Shown here: one piece after another, positions 36,954-49,279 of the stretch | Numbering within the stretch: position 1 is the first letter of the stretch | How the letters are laid out: the number at the start of each line of letters is the position of its first letter | Assembly: GCF_018873765.1 (NCBI RefSeq) | Contig: NC_057916.1 | Location: forward strand, 12,583,501-12,647,500 | DNA length: 64,000 nucleotides | Reading direction: 5' to 3' | Source of the DNA: Telopea speciosissima | Lineage: Eukaryota; Streptophyta; Magnoliopsida; Proteales; Proteaceae | Made by a program: the position numbers and the translations under genes | The notes under the pieces: model-generated | Told to the model about the DNA's origin: nothing | The model's database searches: none | What the model saw: the letters and a program-made list of their open reading frames with translations, nothing else

Positions 36954-37236
36954 TGATATTTTTCGTGGTCACTTCCATGTTGAAGAAAATTGTCACTTCC
37001 TTGTTGAAAGAACTCCAGATTTTATATCACCAATCTCTATCAAATCAGTTCAGTGATACGAAATGTTCTTGTCCCCAGTTTTTTCCTACATATACAGAGT
37101 GTCAAAAACCTTACACCAGATATTCCCCCTTTTTTTTTGGTTGGGAGGAGAGAGGGGGGGGGGGGGGCGGAGAGGGGTGTTCAGACATTACACACACATA
37201 AAACAGTGCCACTCATGTCCATTCCAGGGACCCGTC

Positions 37237-40200
37237 TTACAGGGCATAAATTGTATTGACCTCTGAATCAGATAGCTCGGACTGATAACAAGAGTCGCTC
37301 CTCCTTGAAGACTTGTCCCTCTTTCTGATAGATCGCCTTCGCTTAAACTTCAACACATAGTATGTCATGGTGCCAATAACTCCAGCCATTATGACTCCCC
37401 CAATGACAGTAACCAGAATTGCTGCCCACTGATTACATCGGCCCACCACTATATATGAGGAAGCAATAAACGCAACTGATGTGCACACAGATGCCAACCA
37501 CATCAACTTGTTAATCACCTTCACAACCCTCCTCTCCGATTTTGTCTCCCCTCTAACCAGTGTGATCTGTACGACGACGACCGCTAAGGATGTAAAGAGT
37601 GCAACTGCATTAAATAAGAAGAAGATCTTGAATGAAGGACGGCTCACCGTCACTGCCAACCCGTTGTTATCAGCCCCACCAGGTACAGTGAAGATAGCTG
37701 CAAATGCTACTGTAGCAAAGAGCACTGCTACCACAGTCACAGAATTGGTGGCATTGTTGATCCCTTCCCTATGCAGCTTCCTGAGATCCTTGGCAATCCC
37801 ATGGACATTCTTGTTGGTTCTTCTGGCCTGTTCAAGCTGGCTATGGATGTCTTTCTTAATCTCTGTTACAGTCTTCCTCAGCTCATCCCTTGGCTGGTTT
37901 AGCTCATTTGCCCTGACAGCACCGCAGTGGGCCAAGCATTCCTTTATTTCAGCAGATTCTTCCGAGAGAGGCAGACCTTCAGCTATGTCAAAGGCCGTCT
38001 TGAGGTCTCTGGTTAGGGCGTTGACATTCATGTCAGGAAGAAGCAAAAGCTGATTCACTATCTGCAAGAAACAAGAGTAACCTTAATTCATTCCATTTGA
38101 AAACCTCCACCGCCCAAACATGTCATACGAATACTAACTGGACTACCATTTACATGTGCAACAAATCAATAAAAACTCAGTGATCCTCTTCAAAATGGAC
38201 GGAGAAATCCATGACATAGTTTGATTCCAAAGGCAAGCATGAAGAAGCTGGAACCTTTCCCAGAAAACCTGAAGCAATTTTTAATAGGAATTAAATCAAT
38301 AGTCACAATTTCTTTCTCCATTTTTTTGGGGGTGGGGATATTCACCGATTTCTTATCTATTGATTCTCAATCATGCTTTCCAGAAGAAATTTCATTCATT
38401 TAAACCTACATATACATCATTCCACTTACCCCAAAACTAGACAAAACCTAAAGAACCAGATTTTCTTAGAACCTAAGCCCTAATTTATATGGCCTGATAC
38501 TTGGTTGTTTATCAGACATGAGAGCAACTCAGGGATGAGAAGGGGAAAAAAACTTAATGATCAGCAACTGGAACTTATTACTAGCAATCACAAAAGTACA
38601 GGTAGGAGGACTAGAAAGGAGTAATCCCCACATAGACATGAGAAAAAGACCAAGAGAAAGAAAAACCAAATTACTTAAACAGCCCACCACACCAAAGGAA
38701 ATAGGGAAAATTCTTGGATCTACTAGATAAGAACGAAAATTACAAGATAAGTAGGTTTCAAAGTTGTTTTACATCCACTACTTTCCATCTTGAAAAGATT
38801 TAATCAATCCCCAAAGTTGGTTAGTACTCATGCCACGCAAGAATAAAATAGAAGCAACTTCCAAATTTGCCCCAAAAATCTGTTTTAAACTACGATGGAA
38901 AAAATAGGAGGGAAGGGGCGCGCAACTTTCTCTACCTGTTTTTTTTTTTTTTTTTTTTTCTCTCATGTTTTTTTTCAATTATTGTTTCTCTCACTCTTGT
39001 TTTTTGTTTTGTTGTTGCTGTTTTTTGTTTTTTAACTGAGTTTCCTTCCACCCACGGTGAATGGGATCCCATTCCCATTCACCGTGGGGCAGGAGAGGGC
39101 GGGAATAGGTATCAGGAGGGAATTTTGGAACATACTAAAAGTCTAAAACCCTAGGAGGGGTTTGTGAACCCTAGGATGGTGGGTGAACCATCCTTTTTTA
39201 TTTTTTATTTTTTTAATACATTTCTATTGTTTTCTATTCCAACAGTTAAGGTGTACTACCCTTTGGACTCGTTGCCATAGCTTTGTTTTTCATTTTTTTT
39301 TTTGGAGGGGATAATAGGAGCTTTGATTTTTACTCCTACAATTAAGGTGCACTTTCATCGGATTTCACAGTTTTTAAAACAGTTAAATTAGGTTGGGGCA
39401 ATTTTGGAAGTTTGCTTTTATTTTATTCTTGCGTGGCATGAGTACTAACCAACTTTGGGGATTAAGTAAATCTTTTTTAAATTGAAAGTAGTGGATATAA
39501 ACAAATTTAAAACCTACTTATCTTGAAATTTCCGTTCTTATCTAGAGGATCTAAGAACTCTTCCCAAGGAAGTAAGGGTAAGAGCCATGTCTGTCAATTC
39601 TTATAAAAGAATGATCAAGAGAACAACCACTTTCCCACACCACCAATATCCAATTGTTCTGATTGGATGATTCTCCTCTTTACGTAAGAGAATTGTTTTT
39701 TTCTGAAATAAAGATTATTTCCTGAATCCAAAATTTCTATTGGATTGTGGCTGAGTTCCTCATTATCTTGAGTAAACTCACTGATGAAAAATGATAAATC
39801 TCTTGGATTAATCAACCTTGGTTGTATTGCAGCAGTGAATTCAACCAAACCTAATTTCTAAGGATTTATTTCGGACAGATGTTTGAGTAGTTTAGTTAGC
39901 TCATGGATCGTCTTCCAATGAACTGCACCATCAAAAGAATCAGACTTTATATCTAATCCTTTAGTCATAATTTTAAACCAACCAACCTGATCTATGTTGG
40001 GATCATCAATTGACACGAATTAATCTGATCTAATATTAAACCAAACCACTCCTGTAACTAGATTGAATTCTACTCCGCCAATTAATGCTCTAACTGGATC
40101 TTTTTTGAAGCTTTTGTCTAATGTGACAGCTAAGAATGGACTGTCAATGCCTTGTCTAAACAAAGCAGTCAATGTCCAAGTCTAGTCAAAATTTTTGAAA

Positions 40201-43200
40201 ACCTGGCCAAGAGTCATGTAGACTAAGCCAGGGTAAAATGAATTCATTTCTAACCTGGTCAACAGACATTGAGCAATCCTACTTGCTGTAGGATTCCTCC
40301 ATATCTTGGAATCTGTCCATCAGATTCAAACCAAACTTTGCAGGACTGATCATCTTTCCAAACTGAACATTTGACCTCAATTTCAGGCAATCGGAGGAAT
40401 TCAATTTAAGTTATTAATTTCCCTTATCTAGAGTTGTTCCTCATCCTTGCGGTTCTGGAATTTTCTTGGTTTTTCTTAACCCCAACCTATTAGGGGATAA
40501 AAAAATCCCATTAAATGGGAATAATATATATATATATATATTTATTTTTATTTTTTTATTTTTTTTGGGGGGGGGGGGTGGTTTGGGGCGGGGGGGCAGG
40601 GGGATAATAGGATGGAGTAAACGGATTAAGAAATGCAAGATGAATGAGTTAAACCCCAATGGTATTTCTAGGAAAAGACCAATAAATCAATCTTCTCATA
40701 AGAAATAATGATGATCGTGTAGAACTCCCAACTTGAAAGAGACCTCATATCTTCCAAGAAACAATCTCATAATCCAGAAAACAAGCAAAGATAGTAAGGA
40801 AATCTAAAGGCAAGGAGTTCAAAAGGAAAAAAAAACTTCACCAAAGATACAATTTCATATAAAGTTAGAATGCATAAAGCAAGAAGCAGCCAAAATAATG
40901 GTATACATGCAAGGATGCATGTAACAGGCATATAAGGAAAAGAGGGTCACATGTCTTAAAGAATGGCACAAACGTCTGATATGACAAAGTCAGTTTCAAA
41001 GAGAGAGCTAACCTCTCTTTTTTTATGCATAAAAAGTCAATTGTCCCACCCCCCCCCCCTCACCCCCCACCCCCCGGTTGTGAGAGCAACTGTTCAAACT
41101 GGTCTTTAGAAAGAACCAAATTATCAGAAAGACCAGAGTATCTTTTTCCAATGAAGAGGAAGACCAGAAAATCAAGGTTTGGGAGGAGACGATGCAAACT
41201 TTTTACAGTTTTTCTGAATGGCACTTCAGCTAAAAGTGACCAATTAGAATTATATAACAGTAAAAAAGGCACCAACTATTACTTCTAGTGGAGTTGTAAA
41301 TTTGTTCACATGTTTTCTAAGATGGACCCTTTTCAGATTTCTGAGAATGTGCTACCTATGTCCTAACAGTAAAATGTATGAATTACACGCTGATGTTAAT
41401 ATTCCATGGTATTAACTGATTTTTTCTTCGTTCCATAAGGGATGGCAGATTTTAATTTAGTAGCTGAAAATGATAATCCTCTCCTTCGTTGAAGAAGAGA
41501 TTTTTCAAAGTTCCTACAGAAATCTGAAAAATAAACAAATTGGTCCATTACATCAAGCATGATCACCAGAATAGATCTATTAAATATCAAGTGGGCAGAA
41601 AAAGCAGTAATTCACAAACTCTGACTGTCTAAAATATCTAGAGATAGCTTAATTGTACACCACTTAGAAATTAGGTTTGCAGGCATCAAGAAAATATTCT
41701 AAAGAAAAAGTGTAGCACCACCAAGAAATACCTCTGCTCGCTTTTTTCTGGTGGCAACATGCAATGCTGTGTTACAAGACTTGTCAGGGAGCATAACTAT
41801 GGCTGCATCTGCGTCAATAAGCAGTTTCACAACCTCACAACTATGCCCTTTTACAGCCATGTGCAAAGCTGTCTGCCCTTTCTTGTCAATCCTCCGTGCC
41901 AACTGTGGATCCCTGTCTAGTAGTGCTTTTACAATTTCGACATGCCCTTGTCGGGCAGCCAAATGTAATGCATTTTTCCCATTGGAACGAGATATCTCTA
42001 GCAGGCTAGAATCTTTCAAAAGCAATTCGTTGACTACTGCCGTATAACCTCTATCTGCAGCAGATATAAGAGGGGTAGAATTTGAAGGGGGGCCAAGTGT
42101 CTTGCTGAGTTCTGGATCATGTTCAAGTAGCACCTGGACAACAGCTGCAAGAGAAATGTTATCAAAACATTTTCAAAAACAAAACTGGTGCAGGACAAAT
42201 TGCACCAATAATCCAAACTGCAATACAATTCAATCAATTACTCCTAATCACAGCAGTTCGAATTATTGAGGAAGTCTGTAAATTGCTTAAGAATCATAGC
42301 AAACAAAATCCAGTCTTGAGGAAACTTCCAAACACCATAAATCACATAACTACATACGCAAATAAAGTTTCAGAACAAATGAATCACTTTTAAGTATCTC
42401 AAACAACCCCATCAAGACAATTTGTCAGGTTCAGAACCACTAAACCAGCGGATCAATTTTGCATGAAAAAAAAATGTAGACAAATTTAACCATGATATCC
42501 AAATTTCCTAGATTTGATACTCTCAACAAATCACCTAATGCCACATGAAGACAAAGAGGACCAATATAACCAGATTATCTAACTAACAGACCTTGAAGTA
42601 AAAGTAACCTAACAGCCTCTAGAAGCCAAGTTAAAATAGGAAATCTGTAGTACCTAACAGCCTCTTGAAGTAAAAGTTGCGCAAATCGATCCAGAAGGGT
42701 GAAAAGAAAGAATTGATTACCTTGTAAAAGAATAAATTTCCATTTTTAATATCTGCAGTCACAGAGCCTATGAAACTAAACACGTTTTCTATTTCCTCAG
42801 AGCAATCCCCACCCTTTCTTGAGCTGATTTAGAACTAGCACACTCCATAGTTACAAAAAATTGTACACGGTTGAAAAATAATAATAATAAGAAGCATACA
42901 CAGTTCATTGAAAATGATTACCGTGGTGTCCTTGGTTGACAGCTATATGCAAGGCATTGAAGCCAGAGCGGTTCTTCCTGGAAATACTCTCCTTGGTGGA
43001 ATACTTGAGGAGCTCCTTCAACACATCGAGATGTCCCTTCTCGGCTGCAGTAAACAACGCAGTTTCCTCTAGCTCGTTGACCTCATTTACGACGGCAGAC
43101 CGAATCTCTGCCACCTCAGCATCGAAATCCGCCCCGCTCATCGTACCATCCATTTGGGCGTCGATATCAACAAGAATCTGCTTCACAGCCATCAGATCAC

Positions 43201-43551
43201 CTCGCTGCGCCGCCAAATGAAGCTCTGTGTCATTATGCCGACCGGTCACCTGCTTTACGTACTTCTTCTTTCCTGCTTGGTCGATCTTTTTCCCGGAATT
43301 TGACAGGACCAGAGCCGGAGCCGTAGCCGTCGCCGTCGGTGAAGGAGAAGGCGAAGGCAGAGGGTCGGCTGAAGTAGACAGACTCTTCTCCAAATCCCTC
43401 TCCACTCCTTCACAGTCCATGAAGAACAAAGACGATTAGGTGCAGAAATGCAAATCAACAAACATATGTTGCTAAACGTTCAAGAACCAAGACGAAGGGG
43501 GAAGAGAATTGGGACAAACGGAGACGTACCTTCTTCAATTTCTAAACCCAT
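37237..43551 (-). CDS. ITN1: Ankyrin-repeat/PGG membrane protein, ITN1-like
   Basis: Minus-strand coding exons: 43551-43530 (micro-exon MGLEIEE), 43407-42922, 42144-41732, 38061-37237, giving 581 aa, close to the roughly 590 aa of Arabidopsis ITN1. An alternative start at ATG 43420 within an extended second exon gives 578 aa in the same frame. Residues 60-330 form ankyrin repeats (TELHLAAQRGDL, TALFTAAEKGHLDVLKELL, NALHLAARQGHVEIVKALL, TALHMAVKGHSCEVVKLLI, TALHVATRKKRAEIV). The C-terminal PGG region opens LRKLHREGINNATNSVTVV and has four membrane segments. ITN1 modulates ABA-linked ROS accumulation under salt at the plasma membrane; this role is inferred from orthology. Intron 3 (38062-41731) carries a Mutator-like TIR element and homopolymer tracts. 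Frames are intact. Confidence 0.93.
38704..39565. mobile_element. Non-autonomous Mutator-like element with long TIRs
   Basis: Inverted arms of about 170 bp (38704-38880 and 39390-39565), ending GGGAAAATTCTTGGATC and, inverted, GGGAAGAGTTCTTAGATC, share long blocks such as ccccaaagttggttagtact and catgccacgcaagaataaaa. Flanking sequences AAGGAAATA (38695-38703) and AAGGAAGTA (39566-39574) form a 9-bp target duplication with one mismatch, the length expected for Mutator-like elements. No transposase is present. The interior has a long T tract and a hairpin built on CCCACGGTGAATGGGA (about 39050-39088). It lies in ITN1 intron 3. Confidence 0.88.
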
Positions 43552-44366
43552 GTTTGCTGTCCGACCAAACCCTAAAATTTCATCTCAGTTATAAACCATG
43601 AGCTGCGATTTCTAGTGTTCTGTGAAGTGAAGACTGGAGAGGAAGGAAGTTGCTATCTGCTCTTTGAAACGAAACTTCTCCCCAACTTCTCCTCCACTTC
43701 CACCCTCACTCCCGCGGTCCCACCCCTCGACCATAGAAGTATAAAACATTGGGATGAAAAACTTTAATGCCAATGTCACACTAAATCGGAGGAATCTCTG
43801 CGTTGGTGATTGTCGTGAGACTCGTGAGGCTACCTTCTCGCTTGCGGCGCGTGGTCACTGCACCTAAACAGAGGACCGCATAAAATGACTATCACACCCT
43901 CAGAGGTCAACTTAAATTTGAAAGGCTAGGCTACACCCACTGGAAATAGTATAATTGTATAACTCCAAGCATTGAGGGTTCGACTCCTACTCCTTACTTC
44001 GTGCACCTTTTCTCACGTTTCAAGAGAGATTAACAACATTATCAGGAAAAAATAAAATAAAAAATTAATAATACTGTTGACTCTTGGCTCGGAAGACCTT
44101 GTCCATTGCGTGTAGGACACAATGGCCCATCTCTACTCTTTAATTATCTGATCTTTAAAACTCGAAAACCTTGTGTTAGTTACATTTTAATACGTAAACC
44201 TCTTTTTACCAAAAAAAACAAAACCTGCTAACCCACCCTTTTTGACATGTTGTAGTACTATTAGCTACAATAAGTGGCCTTGTACCCCCTTACTGACGCT
44301 AGTGGACTTGTATAATTCCATCAAACAAAAAAGTTTACAAACAAACATAACAAAGTTATATGGACC
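43552..44366. other. ITN1 upstream region
   Basis: This holds the probable 5' UTR and promoter of ITN1 and then AT-rich spacer. A B-box-like gagggttcgactcctac near 43973 hints at a SINE relic, but no matching box A was convincing. An A-tail motif 'tttttaccaaaaaaaa' at 44203-44218 is flanked by similar aaacct words and may be another short retroinsertion scar. No other gene seen. Confidence 0.45.
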
Positions 44367-44369
44367 AAT

Positions 44370-44543
44370 AGATCTCTACTTGGTCTCGTACAAAAAAAAA
44401 AAGATCTCTACTTGATCGTATGATATCTATGCAAGTGTTTGGGCCAATGGGAGAACACACCTAGGTATCTACCTAGGGGTAGATGCATCATTTCTTGATG
44501 TCTTGTGAGAAGGCATAAAAAACACCACCAAGTAGAGATCTTT
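44370..44543. mobile_element. MITE, AGATCTCTACTTGG family, copy B, with inserted A-tail
   Basis: The left end AGATCTCTACTTGGTC is duplicated (44370-44385 and 44402-44417) around a 16-bp insert tcgtac(A)10. The right end is the inverted ACCAAGTAGAGATCT ending near 44541. The interior 'caagtgtttgggcca' and 'ggtatctacctaggggtag' matches copy A at 9210 in the opposite orientation. Confidence 0.8.
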
Positions 44544-44961
44544 TTCCCTTTTTTTATTAATTGCATTTTAATAACTGTAGACTTGTTTTGGGTATTAACA
44601 AAACGGCAAAACGTCAATTGCATGGTGTGTATGCATACGTCTATTACTTCAGTTATTAGATAGACATAAAGTAATCATGTGTAGTACTATATTTGTACCC
44701 TAAGTCTGCATATGAAAAATCAAACCCCTAATAAAACACCAAAGTTTTTACTAATTGGAAGGTGATGTGATAATTTTGATCATATGAATATCTAGGTAAT
44801 AGTGTGAATTTGTCACATTCTAAAATTTTGAACTCAAAAATTCAATAATAAACCTTCCTATGTATGTTAATGCGTTTTATTTACACACTTTGGATGGTTT
44901 TGAATTTTTTCGATGCTCTGTTTTGTTATTTGGCAAACTCCACTTCAATTGAAAATGTGAC

Positions 44962-44966
44962 ATGTG
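44962..44966. repeat. Gypsy target-site duplication ATGTG, left
   Basis: ATGTG immediately precedes the 5' LTR and recurs immediately after the 3' LTR at 55601-55605. Five bp is the standard length for Ty3/gypsy integration. Confidence 0.9.
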
Positions 44967-45621
44967 TGATGAGGCATAAAACACCCCACCTATCAGAGGC
45001 TGCCACGTGGCCGACCCCATCTCCGATAAGTCACCTGACAAAGCCTGGTTTGAGCGAGTTGGCCGGTGGCTGAGGCCGAGATTATACGGGTCAGCCATAG
45101 ACTCCTAGCCGAGCTCGCGGCCGAGACCTCCTCCCGGGCCGACCTCCATTGTCGACCCCACGGGCCGACCTCGTAGGCCGAGCCCTCCTCCATTGAGGCT
45201 CTCATAGCACCCCACCGGGGATCTCCGGGCCACGTCAGCACATCCCGAGAATCATGGGATAAGGACCGAGCCACGATCCCAGCGCAACACGGAATCACAC
45301 TCTACATGGACTCTTACCTTAATAAAAGTCCGACCCCGAAAATAACTCTCCACTCCGCTCCACGCGAGAGAACCTTCCGAAAGAAGGACTCCTACCATAC
45401 TAGGACTCTTCCAACCGTCTCATCTCCTCCTTACTCTATAAATACCCAGGTATGGAGCACTATTCCTCATCTTGCTTTTTACTACGCGATTCTGTTGTCG
45501 CGTTGGAGACCGACTTGAGCATCGAAGAGTCCTAGGCCGAGCCACAGCCCTCTTGCGCTCATTGCTGGTTTTTGCAGGTTCATCCAGGCGAACCAAGTAC
45601 CGGAGGTTTTCACACGCAATA
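44967..45621 (+). repeat. 5' LTR
   Basis: 655 bp, starting TGATGAGG and ending CGCAATA, where the 3' LTR ends CGCAACA. It includes a TATA box (45437-45444) and matches the 3' LTR throughout except for scattered substitutions and short indels, many within CCG/CGG-rich words. Confidence 0.95.
45437..45444 (+). promoter_or_regulatory. LTR TATA box
   Basis: TATAAATA within actctataaatacccagg, at the same relative place in the 3' LTR (55408-55415). It is the likely pol II core promoter for the element, with transcription starting around 30 bp downstream. Confidence 0.7.
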
Positions 45622-45645
45622 GATTTGGCGCGTGCGTGCGGGGCG
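45622..45645 (+). other. Degenerate primer-binding site
   Basis: Directly after the 5' LTR comes gatttggcgcg, resembling the TTTGGCGCC start of the tRNA-Asp-type primer-binding site found in many plant gypsy elements. The following bases deviate, consistent with decay. Confidence 0.5.
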
Positions 45646-46689
45646 ACATCGGCAAGCATCGTCGTTTCGCCAGTTCCCGAACAATAATAATGGTGCATAC
45701 GAGGTCGAGGCGATGGCTCTACTTCCGCATCGGAGGAGCCGCAACCCGTTGTGCCGACGAGACGATCACCGCCCCAAGCATCTCGGCGGGGATAAGCAGA
45801 AGACCCCTAGGGCGGTGGTGCGCAGCCCATCACGGGCACCATTCCCCCTCCAGAGAGCGAAAATGGGGAGGTGCACTAACCACGGCGCGCTAGCCGGCAC
45901 AGTGAGCCAAGTTTGGACGGGAATGTCCTACCGCACCGCCACCCTTGCTAGGAGAGTTTGGACCCGTAAGCCCCGCAAATAATCGACAGTTATGGATTTG
46001 CAGTGCAGATGCTCCACACCAACGAGATGCCGCGCGCCTTCATGAACCCGGATGGCCCGAGGCGGGCCGATGGGCAGCCGCCTGGCCGAGCCCCCTCCAG
46101 CTCCGGTTCACGCCGAAAGAAACCGCAAGCAAAATGGCGGCCGCGTAGGGCCGAGCCGAGTCAGCTCGCGTCCTCGCACCCGTCTCGTCGAAGACTCCAC
46201 CTCCGCGCCCAGAGAGGCGCTCGGCGGGTGAACAAGAACATCGCCAAAGCCCGCGAAGCAGGGCAGAAATTGAACCGGCCGGCTCGGTAGCGAGGAGGTC
46301 GGTATTTTCGGACGGATCGGAGAGGACGAACGCCGAGGAGATTCCGAGAACAAAGAAAAGACCAGGTTGAAAGCGCGCGCCGAGATAAGGAGAAGGATCG
46401 CGTCATACCCCAGGGGTCGAGCTCACCTCCCGAGAAGAGCAACAGGGAGCCCAGCAGCGTCCAACTTCCAAGAAGAAAAAGAACAAGGAAGGGTGGTGAG
46501 GACCGAGCTGACGCGGAATGGCCGACTACAATGGGATGACGACCCTATCGGCCCCGGCCGAGGAGCCGCTGGCCGAGCACCGAAACCGAGTGGAGAAGCG
46601 GCTACGAGACTTGGCCGAGCGGTGGAGGGGTTGAAGAAAACAGCGACCCGGACGCCTACTCTTTGGTGGGCGTCACCCTTATCCTCCCG

Positions 46690-47510
46690 AGATCATGACC
46701 GTGCCGCTACCACACGGTTTCAAACCTCCCCGTTCGACCGGTATGACGGGACGACCGACCCGACGATCACATCAACTACTTTAATGCGATGATGACCATG
46801 TACGGGGAACCGAGATCGTTTCTTGCCGAGCCTTCCCCGCATCCCTCAAGGGCGCGGCGACCTCATGGTTTTCCTGGTTGCCGCCGAATTCCATAAAAGC
46901 CGCTCAACTCGTCGAGCCTTTGTCACGCGCTCTGCAGTAGTATGAAACATAAGAAGACCACGGTCAACCTCCTCAACGTGAAGCAAAGGCCCGACGAGTC
47001 GATCCGAGCATTCGTCTCCCGCTTCAACAAGGAATCCTTAGATATCAAGGATTTGGATGAGGCCACGGCCCATACGGCTATGAGCAACGGATTGGCCGAC
47101 ATGGACCTTATCAAGGACTTGGGGAAGCCGACAAGAAACCTGGCCGAGCTCTTGGAGAGGTGCAACGAGTTCGCAAATATGGCCGAGGTCCTCCAAGCCC
47201 GGAAGGGCAACGAAGGTCGACCGATAAAAAAGGCCGACAACAGCGACGACAAGAGAAGACAAAAGGCCAAGGACGGATCGCCGAGCGACAGGTCGGATCG
47301 AGCTCGAGCCCCGACTACATGCCATTGAATGCATCTCGCAAGGAGATCTGATGCAAATACAAGATGGGGTACATCCGCCGACCCCGACCGATGCAAGCGG
47401 GTCATCTCGGAATCCCAACAAATATTGCCAATTCCACAAGGACATCGGTCACGACATCGAAGATTGTTATCACCAAAAGAGAAATCGAAGAGCCGATAAA
47501 AGCGGGCCAC
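46690..47510 (+). pseudogene. Gypsy gag (capsid and zinc-binding motif), frame-broken
   Basis: Capsid sequence begins near PFDRYDGTTDP (46731) and continues after a frameshift through WFSWLPP, LLNVKQRPDESIRAFVSRFN (46969 onward) and DLDEATAHTAMSNGL to about 47330. A putative metal-binding motif CQFHKDIGHDIEDC follows (47420-47470), the variant knuckle seen in Tat-type gag. At least one single-base loss in the CCGG context near 46755 breaks the frame. Confidence 0.85.
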
Positions 47511-47849
47511 TTGAAGCGATATGTCAAAGGAGGCCGAGAAGATCGTGGAAGTCGGCGGCCCGATGACCGAGATCAAAGAAGAGCCGAGCCTAGGGCCGAA
47601 AATAGGCGAGTTGAAAGAGATGATGACAAGGTCCGAGCGAGAAGAAGGAGGACGGATCCGGCGAGCAATGACAAGGGAGCCCCCATATACACTATCCTTG
47701 GAGGGCCCGGCAAGAGAGTACTCGAAAGGCTAAGGCAACGCCGCTCGTCGGAGTAGCCGAGATGCCCGCCAAGAAACTCAAGCCGGCGGTGACGATCTCC
47801 TTCACGAGCCGACCTCGAAGGTATAAGTTTACCTCATGACGATGCTTTA

Positions 47850-48175
47850 GTGGTGCAGGTAGAAATTGCGACGACCGTACACCGTGTATTGGTCGATACC
47901 GGCGCATCCGTGGACCTTATGTCACTGGAAGCGACCGATAATTTGGCTTCGGCGACGAAGCGCTTAAGCCCGAAGGCACCCGCTTCACGGGTTCTCGGAG
48001 CGGCCGCGACCATCAAGGGCTCGATCGATCTACTAGTCATAATTGGGCAAGCTCCATGCCAGGCGATGATCCAAGTCAAATTCATGGTGGTACGGTCGGT
48101 AGTGGCTTTCAACGCCATACTCGGCCGTCCTTCATTGACCGCCCTCCAAGCCATCATCTCCCGACTCACTTGAAG
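47850..48175 (+). pseudogene. Gypsy aspartic protease
   Basis: The frame contains VHRVLVDTGASVDLMS with the catalytic DTGAS, and downstream VVAFNAILGRPSL, the usual flap/ILGR region of retroviral-type proteases. It is joined to gag and RT only by interrupted frames. Confidence 0.88.
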
Positions 48176-48493
48176 ATGAAGTTCCCCATCGAGAACGGTG
48201 TCGGCGAGGTCCGAGGCGACCAAATGAAGGCACGAGAGTGCTATGCTACTTTCGTCAAGCAAAACAAGGGTAATGTTCGAGGAATGGCCATGTGCGTCGT
48301 ACATCTCCCCGAAGATCAACGGGATGAGCTTATCGAGAGAAGAGGGCGACCCGTGGAAGACCGACCCCACTTCATCTCGCGAAGATGACCCACCAAGGTG
48401 GTCCCTCGGATCACTACTAAATGAAGATCAAAGGAGGCGGCTCGGAGTTTTCTTAAAGCTAACGCCGATGTCTTCACCTGGTCGGGCCCCGAC

Positions 48494-49100
48494 ATGTCGG
48501 GCATACCTGGACATATAGTCGCGCACCGACTCCATGTGGATCCGGGTGAAACCAATCCGCGTAAGAGAAGGAACTACGCACTTGATCGACAAACCGCAAT
48601 CAAAGAAGAGGTGGAGAAGCTTCGCCGATCGGGATTCATCCGAGAAGAGAAATTCCCGACCTGGTTGGCTAACGTCGTCATGGTCCCTAAATCGAACGGG
48701 AAGTGGAGAATGTGTGTCGACTACACCGACCTCAACAAGGCCTCGCCTAAAAGATGAGTACCCACTACCTCGGATCGACCTCTTGATCGACGCCACGGCA
48801 GTCACGAGATCCGAGTTTCATGGACGCGTACTCTCGGCTATAACCAAATCATGATGCATGAGGAGGGACGAGTCGCATACACGGCCTTCCGAATCGACCA
48901 AGAGAATTTACGCTACAAGGTCATGCCGTTCGGATTGAAGAACGCCGGAACGACATACCAGCGCCTCGTGAACTATATATTCCACGAGCAGATCGGAAAG
49001 AATATGGAAGTCTACGTGGACGACATGTTGGTGAAAAGTTTGAAGGCCGAGCACCACTTGGCTGACTGGAAGAAGCCTTCGGCGTATTGAGGAAGAACCG
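48494..49100 (+). pseudogene. Gypsy reverse transcriptase
   Basis: RT blocks in order: AIKEEVEKLRRSGFIREE, WLANVVMVPKSNGKWRMCVD, YTDLNKASPK, (frameshift), MMHEEGRVAYTAF, MPFGLKNAGTTYQRLV and the catalytic YVDDMLVKS (49012-49038). At least two frame changes lie between 48750 and 48850. RNase H follows immediately. Confidence 0.92.
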
Positions 49101-49279
49101 GATGAAGCTGAATCCCGCCAAGTGTGCATTCGGCGTAACCTCGGGAAAGTTCCTCGGCTTCATGGTCTCTATCGAGGCATCGAAGCCAATCCGCAAAAAT
49201 CGAGCCATCCAAGAGATGAGTCCTCCAAGGACGATCCGAGAAGTACAAAGGCTAAACGGACGTGTGGCGGCGTTTGCGC

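Noticed and set aside
43930-44080. Possible tRNA gene or SINE from a B-box-like gagggttcgactcctac
   Set aside because: No convincing box A, no cloverleaf can be drawn by eye and no target duplication was seen.
45632-46792. Many overlapping open frames on both strands in the GC-rich gypsy leader
   Set aside because: GC-rich DNA has few stops by chance. Apart from the start of capsid near 46731 no conserved domain is visible.
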